Below, one piece after another: positions 1 to 8,045 of a DNA stretch of 64,000 nt. Every line of letters begins with the position of its first letter. The stretch's first letter is position 1. This stretch comes from Verrucomicrobiia bacterium. Its GTDB lineage: Bacteria > Verrucomicrobiota > Verrucomicrobiia > Limisphaerales > UBA11358. Position numbers and translations under genes: made by a program. Under the pieces are notes generated by a model that did no database searches, was not told the origin of the DNA, and worked only from the letters and a program-made list of their open reading frames with translations. The stretch covers positions 22,841 to 86,840 of the forward strand of contig JARLJW010000071.1 of assembly GCA_031290985.1 (NCBI GenBank), in the 5' to 3' direction.

Positions 1-701
1 TTCCAGACCGGCGCGGCGGAAAAGCCCGCCCAATGCTTTTTGTGCGCCTCCATGTTTTCGCCGCACGTCATGTACATGAGGCTGGGCATCACCGGCCCGG
101 ACACGGTGCGCCCGTAAAAGATGGGTGCGAGGCCGACTTCCTTCATCACGGTGATCTCCCCGCTCTCGAACATGTGGATCTTGCTCAGTCCCTTGCCCTC
201 GCTTGAGCTGATGTAGGTGCGCAGTTCAAAAACCTCCGGTTTCTTGTCCGGCGGCGGCACCACGAGGTGCTTCATGCCGTCGAACGCCACCAGCAGCGAA
301 GCCGAAAAACTTTCGTAGGCGGCATTCGTCTTTGGCGCATTCAAGAATTCAGCCGCGGCGGCCTGGTAAGTGGTATCGGCAGCCAGCTTCCCGGGGATCG
401 CTGCAAAGGCCTCCGCTGAATCGCTGGGAATGAACACATAAATCTTGTTGGTCGCGGAATCCTGAATTTCCGTAAACACGCCGATGGGCTGGCAGCCGAT
501 CCGGTTGTAAGCCGGTACTGCGGCGCGCTCCCAGTAGTCATTGATGCGCTGCTGCTGCTCGGTGGACTTGGTGCTGTATACCTGGATTTCGTAATACTGC
601 GGCTTTTCACCGTCGGCCGCCCGGCTCTGAAGCGGAACGCTGAAGACTGTGATGGCAGCGGCGATGATGCCGGCGGCACGGATGGCAAAACGTGGATTCA
701 T
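1..701 (-). CDS. NIPSNAP family protein, exported, C-terminus cut off by window edge
   Basis: The reading frame opens at ATG 701 on the minus strand and stays open to base 1, giving 233 visible codons. Residues 1-28 look like a signal peptide: basic start, hydrophobic stretch rich in A, I and V, then SRAADG. Two segments begin like NIPSNAP ferredoxin-like repeats, with QYYEIQVYS near residue 33 and FELRTYISS further on. NIPSNAP proteins have no agreed enzymatic role. The gene is divergent from the beta-helix gene at 828, with 126 bp between the starts that must hold both promoters. Family assignment is by motif memory; the C-terminus is unseen. Confidence 0.75.
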   Translation of the reverse strand, partial: MNPRFAIRAAGIIAAAITVFSVPLQSRAADGEKPQYYEIQVYSTKSTEQQQRINDYWERAAVPAYNRIGCQPIGVFTEIQDSATNKIYVFIPSDSAEAFAAIPGKLAADTTYQAAAAEFLNAPKTNAAYESFSASLLVAFDGMKHLVVPPPDKKPEVFELRTYISSSEGKGLSKIHMFESGEITVMKEVGLAPIFYGRTVSGPVMPSLMYMTCGENMEAHKKHWAGFSAAPVW

Positions 702-827
702 TTTGAAAGTCTATTCTGGTTCTCCAGCCAAGACGACAATGTTCTTCTCCGGTTACATCCATATACCTGAACGAATGTCCACTCCTCTTCCCGGCGGTAA
801 TGGTTCAAGCTGCGTCCATCCCGAACC

Positions 828-2648
828 ATGAATACCACCGAGCAACAACCCCTTTCCCGGCGCAAATGGCTGGGGCTGGCCTCCGTTTCCACCGTCGCTG
901 CCGCCGGTTCCGGCCTGCTGGCCGCCTCCGCCCGCGCCGATGACGCCTCCGCGAGTCCGGACAAGACCAACGGCGTGCGCACTTATAACATCCGCGACTT
1001 CGGCGCGAAAGGCGACGGCACCACGCTCGACACGGCGGCCCTGCAGGCGGCCATCGACGCCTGCAACAAGGACCAGGGCGGAACCGTGCTCGTCCCCGCC
1101 GGCACATTCGTCATCGGCACCACCGAACTCAAGAGCAACGTAACCCTGCACATCGCCGCGCAGGGCGTCCTGCTCGGCAGCGATCACGGCCCGGACTACT
1201 TTCCCGCCGATGAGATTCCGCTCCAAGGTGATTCGACGCTCGAAGACGGCAACACCGGCCTGCTCTTCGCGGTCAACGCGGAGAACATCACCGTCGAGGG
1301 CCCGGGCATGATCGATGGCCACGGCTCGCGCTTCCACGGTCCTAATCGCGGCGACCCGTCGCCAGCCGGCATCAGCGGCAGCCACCGTCCCTATCACCTG
1401 ATGTTTTACCGGTGCCAGAATCTGCGGATCCGCGACCTCTCCCTGAAGGACTGCGCGTTTCATTCCATGCGCATCGTGCAATGCACCTACGCATGGTTCA
1501 GCGGCATCCATCTGCGCAGCCGCGTCATTAGCAACAACGACGGCTTTCATTTCATCAGTTGCGAGTACATGCACGTCTCCAACTGCGACATCCAATGCCA
1601 GGACGACGCCTGCGCCCTGTTCGGCAGTTGCAAGTTCGTCACGGTGACTGACTGCACCTTCAGCACCCGCTGGTCGGTCTTTCGTTTCGGCGGCGGCACG
1701 GCGGAGAACATCACCGTCTCCAATTGCATCATGGACACCGTCTTCGGTTGCCCGATAAAAATCCGCGGTGGCGAATCCCGCGACGGCGTGATTTCACGCT
1801 TTGAAAACTTTTCCTTCCGAAACCTGACGATGAACCACGTTACCGGCCCGATTTCCATCTGCCTCGGCACCCGGCGACGGAGATCGGAAGCGGCGGCGGG
1901 CATACAAACCAATTCCTTGCCCGGCACTATTTCCAACGCCGAAACCAATCCGGCCTCCAGCGTGACGAATAATTTTGGCGGCGGCTTTTCTCCCGGGCCG
2001 ACTCCAGAAGAACTTGCGCAGCCAACGGGCATCGTACGGAACATCTCCTTCAGCGGCATCCGCGCGACGGTGGTCAAGCCGTTCCCGCTGCCGGAGTCCG
2101 AGTGGAAGAGCGGTTACAATCCCGGCGAGGTATTCTCGTGTATCGGGCTGAACGCCGTCGGCGCGGGCTGGCTGGAAAACATCAGCTTCAACGATGTGCA
2201 CATCACTTTCCCCGGCGGCGGCACGGCGGAACAGGCGGCGGTCCGCGACGTTCCGAAAGCCATCGGCGAATATTACGCCGCCGGCGTCTTCCCCGCCTAC
2301 GCGCTCTACGCGCGCCAGGTGCGCGGCCTCACGCTGCAAAACGTCCGCTTTGAAATCGCTGCGTCTGACTTCCGGCCCGCGGTTGTGTTCGACCATGTCA
2401 CCGATGCGACCGTAAACGGGCTTGGTGTGCAGGGCGACCCGGATGCGGAATCCGCCCTGCGCTTCATCGAGTCACAAGACGTGTTGCTGAGTGCCACGCG
2501 CCTCCTCAAGCCTGCCCCCGTTTTTCTACAAGTGGAGGGTGTGACGAACATGGGAATCACGATCGATGGCGGCGACATTTCCAAAGCCGCGACACCTGTC
2601 GCGTTCAAAAATGGAGCAGAAGAAAAATCCGTGAAAGTGCGCGGCTGA
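828..2648 (+). CDS. Tat-exported GH28-like (polygalacturonase-type) beta-helix protein
   Basis: 606 aa. The N-terminus has a Tat signal (SRRKWLGL, twin arginines 11-12, then a hydrophobic stretch ending ASARA), so the folded protein is probably exported. From about residue 52 the pectate-lyase superfamily opening NIRDFGAKGDG appears. GH28 landmarks are partly present: NND at 236-238, DD at 259-260 and KIR at 311-313, where polygalacturonases have RIK. The usual GHG is not evident; FGGGT lies where it is expected. It probably acts on pectin-like or other uronic-acid glycans, but the altered motifs make substrate and even catalysis uncertain. Its stop codon abuts the stop of the convergent neighbour. 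Confidence 0.75.
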   Translation: MNTTEQQPLSRRKWLGLASVSTVAAAGSGLLAASARADDASASPDKTNGVRTYNIRDFGAKGDGTTLDTAALQAAIDACNKDQGGTVLVPAGTFVIGTTELKSNVTLHIAAQGVLLGSDHGPDYFPADEIPLQGDSTLEDGNTGLLFAVNAENITVEGPGMIDGHGSRFHGPNRGDPSPAGISGSHRPYHLMFYRCQNLRIRDLSLKDCAFHSMRIVQCTYAWFSGIHLRSRVISNNDGFHFISCEYMHVSNCDIQCQDDACALFGSCKFVTVTDCTFSTRWSVFRFGGGTAENITVSNCIMDTVFGCPIKIRGGESRDGVISRFENFSFRNLTMNHVTGPISICLGTRRRRSEAAAGIQTNSLPGTISNAETNPASSVTNNFGGGFSPGPTPEELAQPTGIVRNISFSGIRATVVKPFPLPESEWKSGYNPGEVFSCIGLNAVGAGWLENISFNDVHITFPGGGTAEQAAVRDVPKAIGEYYAAGVFPAYALYARQVRGLTLQNVRFEIAASDFRPAVVFDHVTDATVNGLGVQGDPDAESALRFIESQDVLLSATRLLKPAPVFLQVEGVTNMGITIDGGDISKAATPVAFKNGAEEKSVKVRG

Positions 2649-4439
2649 TCAAACCGCCCAAGCCGGCGCCGGCGCGACAAATTCCATCGGCAGCTTGGTC
2701 TGCGGATGCCGAAAGGAAATCTTCCACGCGTGCAGGCACAACGGCGGATCATCCACGCCCAAGGTCTGGACATCGCCCAGTTTTCCGCCGCCACGATACG
2801 CCGGATCACCAACGACCGGAAAACCCAGATGCGCGCAGTGCAGGCGGATTTGATTGGTGCGTCCCGTCAGCGGCCGCGCTTCCAGAAGTGTCGTGCCGTC
2901 GTCCAAAGTTTTGAGCACGCGAAATTCCGTGCGGGCCGCGAGCCCGTTTTCCATGTCCACGGCCCGGGAACCGAGCGCGCCGGATTCGCCAGTGATGGGC
3001 GCGTCGCAAAAAAATGCTTCCGTCACCGGCCGGCCGTGGACGCGGACGAGATACAGCTTTTTAACCTCACCGCGCTCGAACTGCGGCTGCAGTTTTCCGG
3101 CAAAATGCCGCGTCCGCGTGATGAGGACAATGCCGGTCGTGTTCGCATCCAGCCGGTGCGCCGGGTGCGGTTTCTGCGGATGATACACCGTGTTGAGGAT
3201 GTACTGGAGCGTGTTGCGATAAAATCGCCCGTTCGAATGCATGGGCAGCGGCGCGGGCTTGTTCACCACTATGAGCGCCTCGTCTTCGTGCAAAACCTCC
3301 ACGCGACCATTCACTTCCGGTTCGGTGATGCCGGGAAACTTGTGCCGGTAACGCTCGCCGGCACGGACAACCTTGTCCGCCGCCGCCGGTCGTTCATCCA
3401 GATCGAGTATGAGCCCGCGCGCGCATTCCGCCTCCCAATCACGGGCGGAGATGTGCGAACAGATGCGGCATAAAACTTCGAGCAAGGTCTTCTGGTCGCA
3501 GTCGGCGGGCACGTTGACCGGCTTGTAGTTGTCGTACGGCACGCTGCCCGGCAGCGGCGTGATGGCGCGCGCGATGGCCGCGTGACGCTGTGCGATGGTG
3601 GCCGCCATCTGCTCGGCGGGCGTCTTGAAACAGAACGGGCACGACTGGCCGGCGACGTACCGGGGATCACGCTGGTCATCCGCGCTCAATGGCGTCTGGC
3701 ACCGGAAACATTGGGTCGCATCCGTTTCCTGTAGGCTCGGGTCCAACCCCACGCGCTGGTCAAAGACAAAACATTCCCCGTCGTAATGCGCGCCGCCGCA
3801 TTCCTCGAAATACTTCAGGATGCCGCCGTCGAGCTGGAAGATTTTCTTGAACCCCTCGTTTTCCATGAATGGCCCGGCCTTCTCACAGCGGATGCCCCCG
3901 GTGCAAAACATGACGATGGGCTGCTCCTTCAGTTCCGCCGGCAGCCGGCGGACGGCGGCGGGGAAATCACGAAAATGGTCGATGCCCGCCGGCAGCGCGT
4001 TCTTGAACGTGCCGAGCTTCACTTCGTAATCATTGCGCGTGTCGAGCAATGTGACGGGGCGGCCCTCATCGAGCCACTGCTTGAGCTCCTTCGCGGAAAG
4101 CTTGGGCGAGGTGCGTTGTGCCGGATTGATGCCTTCGACCCCGAACGCAATGATCTCCTTCTTCATCCGCACCAGCATCCGCGAAAACGGCTGGTGATCC
4201 GTCTCACTAAACTTGGGTTGCAGACCGGCCAGGCCAGGCAGGCTGCGGAGTTCCGCCAGCAGCCGGTCAATTTTCTCCCGCTCACCCGCAACAAACAGGT
4301 TGATGCCCTCCACGCTCAGAAGAATCGTGCCCTTCAATTCCCACGCGCGGCACTGCGCAAGCAGACGCGCCCGCAATGCGCGGAGATCCGGCAGCGAAAC
4401 AAATTTATACGCGGCGATATTGGCAATCTTCTTCATCAA
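2649..4439 (-). CDS. Fusion of TrhO-type tRNA U34 hydroxylase (rhodanese) with RluA-type pseudouridine synthase
   Basis: 596 aa. Residues 1-275 match TrhO/YceA: an N-terminal ferredoxin-like domain, then a rhodanese domain with active-site Cys179 in FCTGGIRCEK, and cysteines at 244, 247, 267 and 270 that look like a zinc site. TrhO makes 5-hydroxyuridine at tRNA position 34. Residues of about 305-596 are an RluA-family domain: NKPAPLPMHS near 393, the catalytic HRLDANTTG with Asp431, then LTGRTNQIRLH. RluA enzymes isomerise specific uridines in rRNA or tRNA. Each domain is close to its usual stand-alone length, so this looks like a true fusion, not read-through. Which RNA the second domain modifies cannot be told. 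Confidence 0.88.
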   Translation of the reverse strand: MMKKIANIAAYKFVSLPDLRALRARLLAQCRAWELKGTILLSVEGINLFVAGEREKIDRLLAELRSLPGLAGLQPKFSETDHQPFSRMLVRMKKEIIAFGVEGINPAQRTSPKLSAKELKQWLDEGRPVTLLDTRNDYEVKLGTFKNALPAGIDHFRDFPAAVRRLPAELKEQPIVMFCTGGIRCEKAGPFMENEGFKKIFQLDGGILKYFEECGGAHYDGECFVFDQRVGLDPSLQETDATQCFRCQTPLSADDQRDPRYVAGQSCPFCFKTPAEQMAATIAQRHAAIARAITPLPGSVPYDNYKPVNVPADCDQKTLLEVLCRICSHISARDWEAECARGLILDLDERPAAADKVVRAGERYRHKFPGITEPEVNGRVEVLHEDEALIVVNKPAPLPMHSNGRFYRNTLQYILNTVYHPQKPHPAHRLDANTTGIVLITRTRHFAGKLQPQFERGEVKKLYLVRVHGRPVTEAFFCDAPITGESGALGSRAVDMENGLAARTEFRVLKTLDDGTTLLEARPLTGRTNQIRLHCAHLGFPVVGDPAYRGGGKLGDVQTLGVDDPPLCLHAWKISFRHPQTKLPMEFVAPAPAWAV

Positions 4440-4725
4440 ACGGGCGAAAGCCTAACAGAAGCCGGCAGGGAAGCGAGCGCGTTGCCGCGCAGCCATCGGT
4501 GGTGTTTCGGCGGTGTTTTTCGCGCTGCGAAAAACTCGTCGCCGAGCGCAGCATTGTCCCCGTGCGACGATGAAAACCCGCGATGTGTATTTCCGAAGAC
4601 GCAGGGCACGTTTCCCCCTCTCCTCGAAGAGAGGGCCGGGGTGAGGACGGTCGTTCCACCAACTGTATATCAATCCTTTGCCACACTCGCTCCGCTCATC
4701 ACTTCGGGCGGAGACGCCGCTGCAT
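4440..4725. repeat. Intergenic stretch with a dispersed CCCTCTCC palindromic repeat
   Basis: No gene is visible in these 286 bp. Positions 4611-4656 hold a repeat, roughly cgtttccccctctcctcg followed by its partial complement and ggggtgaggacggtc. A near-identical copy lies at 60611-60660, and diverged hairpin forms at 33137-33189 and 60269-60298. The inverted halves can form a hairpin. It is probably a REP-like element. Confidence 0.7.
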
Positions 4726-5367
4726 TTACTTCGCCACCCAGATGCGAAAAGTCCCCAGCCGGGCATTGATCGGCTCAAACCCAACCTCCCACAGATAGGC
4801 CCCAAATTCCCTGGTGCGGGGATGGATGATGATTTCCTTGATGCCATGTCGACGGAAAATATCCGCCTGCTCGATGAACAGGAATCGTCCGATGTGCAGG
4901 TTGCGATAACGCGGGATGACAAAATCGAGCAGTACCTCCAGTTGCTCCGGCGTCTTGTGCTCGGCCAGAAAAACGCCGACCGGCGTGCAGTCGCGCAGGA
5001 TGAAGATGGCCACCTGCCCGGCTCCCGGCCGGAAGGCAAAGTCCGGGATGATGCGCCTGATCTCCGCGCCGTAAAACTCCAGAAAGTGCGCCAGAAAATC
5101 AGAATCCGGCTTCACTTCCAGCAGGTTATAAAACTGTTTCGCCCGCAGCATCCGGCGCAGGTGATAAATATTGACGCAGACGATCATGCTGTTCAGCACC
5201 GCCACCGGGTATGCCTGGATGAGCAGGCCATAGCACGCAAAACAGGAGGCGCCAATGAGGTTGATGATCCGCAGCCGCTTGAGGGAACTCATCATCAGCG
5301 AAACCGCGATAAGCGCGGAGGCGCCATAACCGAACAGTTCGAGAAATAGATGTCGTTCCATCGTCAA
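4726..5367 (-). CDS. YgjV-like inner membrane protein with GNAT-like C-terminal half
   Basis: 213 aa. The first 75 or so residues contain two or three hydrophobic segments (FGYGASALIAVSLMM, INLIGASCFACYGLLI, AVLNSMIVCVNIY), as in the YgjV family of small inner-membrane proteins. The rest is soluble and resembles an acetyltransferase-like fold (QVAIFILRDCTPVGVFL, LDFVIPRYRNLHIGRFLF). The function of the family is not established. An alternative start lies two codons downstream. It is the last gene of the long minus-strand series that begins at 13061, 35 bp after the VOC gene, so it may share that transcript. Confidence 0.6.
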   Translation of the reverse strand: MTMERHLFLELFGYGASALIAVSLMMSSLKRLRIINLIGASCFACYGLLIQAYPVAVLNSMIVCVNIYHLRRMLRAKQFYNLLEVKPDSDFLAHFLEFYGAEIRRIIPDFAFRPGAGQVAIFILRDCTPVGVFLAEHKTPEQLEVLLDFVIPRYRNLHIGRFLFIEQADIFRRHGIKEIIIHPRTREFGAYLWEVGFEPINARLGTFRIWVAK

Positions 5368-5402
5368 AGTCTACACGAATGCCCTCAAAAGCCTTGCGGC
5401 CA

Positions 5403-5891
5403 TTACTCCTTGAGCAACCTGTCCAGATCCAGCGCCCGGGTGAACATCGCCAGTTCGCCGCCCGGCGTGCGCGGCCATTCAGCCTCGGGCCGGTCACGGT
5501 AAAGCTCCACGCCGTTCTGATCTGGATCGCGCAGATAGAGCGCCTCGCTCACGCCATGATCCGCCGCGCCCTCCAGTTCCACGCCCGCGGCCAGCAGCCG
5601 GCGCAACGCATCCGCCAGCGTCGCGCGGTCCGGGTAAAGGATCGCCAGGTGATACAGCCCCGTGCTGCGCGGTGGCGGCGGCGACCCATCCTTGCTCTCC
5701 CACGTGTTCAGCCCGATGTGATGATGATAACCGCCCGCCGAAATGAACGCCGCCTGCGAACCGAACTTCTGCTGCAATTCAAACCCCAGCACGCCGCAGT
5801 AGAATTTCAACGCCCGTTCCAGATCCGCCACTTTCAGATGGACATGACCGATGCGGACCGCCGGGTTAATGGGTGGATTTTTTGACATCAT
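5403..5891 (-). CDS. VOC family (glyoxalase / extradiol dioxygenase-like) protein
   Basis: 162 aa. It opens with RIGHVHLKVADLERALKFY, typical of the first VOC beta-alpha-beta unit, followed by FISAGGYHHHIGLN, LYHLAILYPD and DPDQNGVELYRD. The His and Glu residues in these segments are the usual metal ligands of catechol-2,3-dioxygenase-like members. Substrate unknown. Its ATG overlaps the stop of the upstream gene (ATGA at 5888-5891), so translation is probably coupled. Confidence 0.85.
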   Translation of the reverse strand: MMSKNPPINPAVRIGHVHLKVADLERALKFYCGVLGFELQQKFGSQAAFISAGGYHHHIGLNTWESKDGSPPPPRSTGLYHLAILYPDRATLADALRRLLAAGVELEGAADHGVSEALYLRDPDQNGVELYRDRPEAEWPRTPGGELAMFTRALDLDRLLKE

Positions 5892-6712
5892 TCGACGGGG
5901 TTATTTTTACCAAGCCCTTCCAGATCCCACAACAGCCATTCATCGTTGGGAATGTAGGCCTTGAGCTTGTGGTCCCAGCGTTTGGGGACTTCCTTGGCCA
6001 GTTTCTCCAGGTAGGGCAGCAGCGGATTTTTCGGCGGATGCGCCTCCTCCTGCTCATCCATGGGAATGCGCTGCCAGCCGAACTTTTCGAGGTAAGGCTT
6101 GAAGCCGAAGCCGTCGAAGAAATTGCCCGAGCCGATGAGCGGCATGTACCACATGCTCGGGATCGCACGCGGGTTCGCCTTGATGGGCACTTCGGCGGCC
6201 AGCTTTTCCAGCAGCGCTGAACCCTCGGGATCATTTTTGAGATGCGCCCGCAATTTTTCCAGCGAGGGAAAAACCACCGGCGGGCTGACGAACAGGACCG
6301 GCTTCAACTGCTGCCGCGACAGGATGATCTCATGCGCCGTGCCGACGCTGTAGATGTTCGTCGGGCAATAGGCGATGGTGAAATCGCTCGTGTCCACCAT
6401 GCGCAGGTCGATGTGCAGCGTCTCCCAAAACTTCTCCGCGATCTGCGCGCGCACCTGGTCGCCGTGCGTGTCCGGCGCGAACGTCCAGCTTTCGCGCGCG
6501 TCGAGGGTGTTCAAATCCTCCAGCCCGTATTGATGCAGCCCGCGCACGGCCGGCTTGAACCACGGATCAAAGACGATGCCCTCAAAGGAACGGATGAAGT
6601 CGCCCACGCGGTTGCGCCAGCCGAACTTTTTTTCCGTGGCGCGTGAGGCCACGAAATCCATCGGGCCGGACAGGTAAACGCGCGCTCCTTTGATATGGTT
6701 ATGCGAATCCAT
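5888..6712 (-). CDS. Nucleoside 2-deoxyribosyltransferase-like protein
   Basis: 274 aa from the chosen ATG at 6712. An upstream ATG at 6748 would add 12 basic residues without family support. The segment ARVYLSGPMDF near residue 8 matches the YLSGP nucleotide-binding start of 2-deoxyribosyltransferase and DUF4406-type Rossmann-like folds. TIAYCPTNIYSVGTAHEI further on fits the second motif with a conserved Glu. The C-terminal third (WYMPLIGSGNFFDGF, PNDEWLLWDLEG) is not familiar. It probably binds a nucleotide-sugar or nucleoside; the reaction is not known. It is coupled by a 4-bp overlap to the VOC gene. Confidence 0.55.
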   Translation of the reverse strand: MDSHNHIKGARVYLSGPMDFVASRATEKKFGWRNRVGDFIRSFEGIVFDPWFKPAVRGLHQYGLEDLNTLDARESWTFAPDTHGDQVRAQIAEKFWETLHIDLRMVDTSDFTIAYCPTNIYSVGTAHEIILSRQQLKPVLFVSPPVVFPSLEKLRAHLKNDPEGSALLEKLAAEVPIKANPRAIPSMWYMPLIGSGNFFDGFGFKPYLEKFGWQRIPMDEQEEAHPPKNPLLPYLEKLAKEVPKRWDHKLKAYIPNDEWLLWDLEGLGKNNPVE

Positions 6713-6764
6713 GCGCGCCACTCTAACGCGGCACGGCACGGATGCCAATCTTCAGTTGCACGGT

Positions 6765-7295
6765 CTATTTCGCTTCCGCCACCGCCGTCAACGACGCCAG
6801 CCCCTTTTCAAACTGCCCGCCGCACATCTTCTCGCAGTTCATGAACAGGCCGAACACCTTGCCGCCAAAACTGTTTTTGCCGTACATCGACCAGGTGACA
6901 ATGGTCTGGCCGCCGTCCCGTCTGAAGGTAAATTCAGCGGTATTCGTCGCCTTCATCGGCCTTTGAAAATCGAGGCGGAAGCGGATCGTTTCATCCGGCT
7001 GGCTGTCCGCGATGGTCATCTTGCCGGAACCGATCTTATTATTGCCGTCCCATGCCATCGCCGAACCGGCGCCCGGCGCCGGGCCTTCAAAGGTGGTTTT
7101 GGCATTCGGATCCAGTTTGGCCCACGGCGACCATGCCTCCCACTTGCGAAGTTCATTGACATGTGGGAACACTTTTGCCGGCGGCGCGGAGATTTTTGCC
7201 GAACGGGAAACTTTAAATTCATCCGGTTGTCCGGCGAGGGCGATGACGATGATCAGGAGACCGATGATTGCGAGGGCGAGCAGGATGGGAGTCAT
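6765..7295 (-). CDS. Membrane-anchored SRPBCC (polyketide cyclase-like) protein
   Basis: 176 aa. Residues 3-22 form one hydrophobic anchor, and the rest is an SRPBCC/START-like fold: VSRSAKISAPPAKVFPHV, WEAWSPWAKLDP and a C-terminal helix ending KGLASLTAVAE. SRPBCC proteins bind hydrophobic ligands in a deep pocket; this one should face the periplasm or be membrane-tethered. It follows the DoxX gene after 21 bp and is probably in the same operon. Confidence 0.8.
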   Translation of the reverse strand: MTPILLALAIIGLLIIVIALAGQPDEFKVSRSAKISAPPAKVFPHVNELRKWEAWSPWAKLDPNAKTTFEGPAPGAGSAMAWDGNNKIGSGKMTIADSQPDETIRFRLDFQRPMKATNTAEFTFRRDGGQTIVTWSMYGKNSFGGKVFGLFMNCEKMCGGQFEKGLASLTAVAEAK

Positions 7296-7316
7296 AGTGT
7301 TTTTCGTTTTTCAGAT

Positions 7317-7739
7317 TCAGTTTAACAAACCGGCAAATTTCCGTCGCGCATTCCAGAGCAGATAAAGCGCACAGGCGACAATGACATAGAGGATCCACAT
7401 TTCTTTTACATTGAGCAGATTATGGGGGTCGTCCACCAACATGTGGAAAGCGAGGATGTTCACGATGACCGGTCCCAGCAACAACAGTCCGATGTTCCGC
7501 AGGCGCGGAATCATGACCACGATGGCTCCCACAAATTCAAACATCTTCACAAAAGTGATGTAGCCCGTGGGCCCGAAGACGTCCATGAACTTCGCCACGG
7601 GTGTGCCTTCCGGCAGCGGCGGCATTTTCATGAGATGGAACAGCACGGGTATGCTGGCCATCAGGAACAGGAGGCCGAGGATGATGCCGGCAACGGCGGG
7701 TAGTTTTTTCATGGATGCTTGGTTTGGTTTGGTTGTCAT
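7317..7739 (-). CDS. DoxX-like small integral membrane protein
   Basis: 140 aa, or 131 aa from the internal ATG at 7712 (MKKLPAVAG). Four hydrophobic segments are visible: VAGIILGLLFLMASIPVLF, FVKMFEFVGAIVVMI, IGLLLLGPVIVNILAFH and WILYVIVACALYLLW. The pattern and length fit DoxX/DUF417-like proteins, linked in some bacteria to thiosulfate or quinone redox and oxidative stress. It lies 10 bp downstream of the MoaD-like gene. Confidence 0.75.
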   Translation of the reverse strand: MTTKPNQASMKKLPAVAGIILGLLFLMASIPVLFHLMKMPPLPEGTPVAKFMDVFGPTGYITFVKMFEFVGAIVVMIPRLRNIGLLLLGPVIVNILAFHMLVDDPHNLLNVKEMWILYVIVACALYLLWNARRKFAGLLN

Positions 7740-7748
7740 TAAAATTGT

Positions 7749-8045
7749 TTAGCCGCCGGCCATCGCCCCCACGATGAGAAACGGTTCCTGGCCGCTCACG
7801 ACTTCGGCGGGCAACGGTGTCTCCGGCGATTCGAGCGACAGGTCTTCCTTGCAGGCAAAGTACCGGACAAACGGCCGCCGTTTCAGCGTGCCATGTTCGC
7901 GGATCGTCCCGCGCAAAACCGGATGCCGCGCCTCCAGCGCCGCCAGCACCGCGGCAATCGTCACCGGCGCGGCAAGGTCCAGTTCCACCTCGCCGTCCAC
8001 GTGCGCCAGGTTGCGGAGATGAAATGGCAGCACCACGCGGATCAT
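7749..8045 (-). CDS. MoaD/ThiS-like beta-grasp protein with C-terminal Gly-Gly
   Basis: 98 aa from ATG 8045. The longer frame upstream lies inside the preceding gene and is not supported. The chain starts [14 protein letters not shown] and ends [11 protein letters not shown] beta-grasp length plus a terminal diglycine is what sulfur-carrier proteins (MoaD, ThiS, CysO) need for adenylation and thiocarboxylation. No E1-like activator (MoeB/ThiF) is in the window, so it must be shared or absent. Its start overlaps the stop of the BNR-repeat gene by ATGA, which indicates tight co-expression. Confidence 0.8.
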   Translation of the reverse strand: MIRVVLPFHLRNLAHVDGEVELDLAAPVTIAAVLAALEARHPVLRGTIREHGTLKRRPFVRYFACKEDLSLESPETPLPAEVVSGQEPFLIVGAMAGG

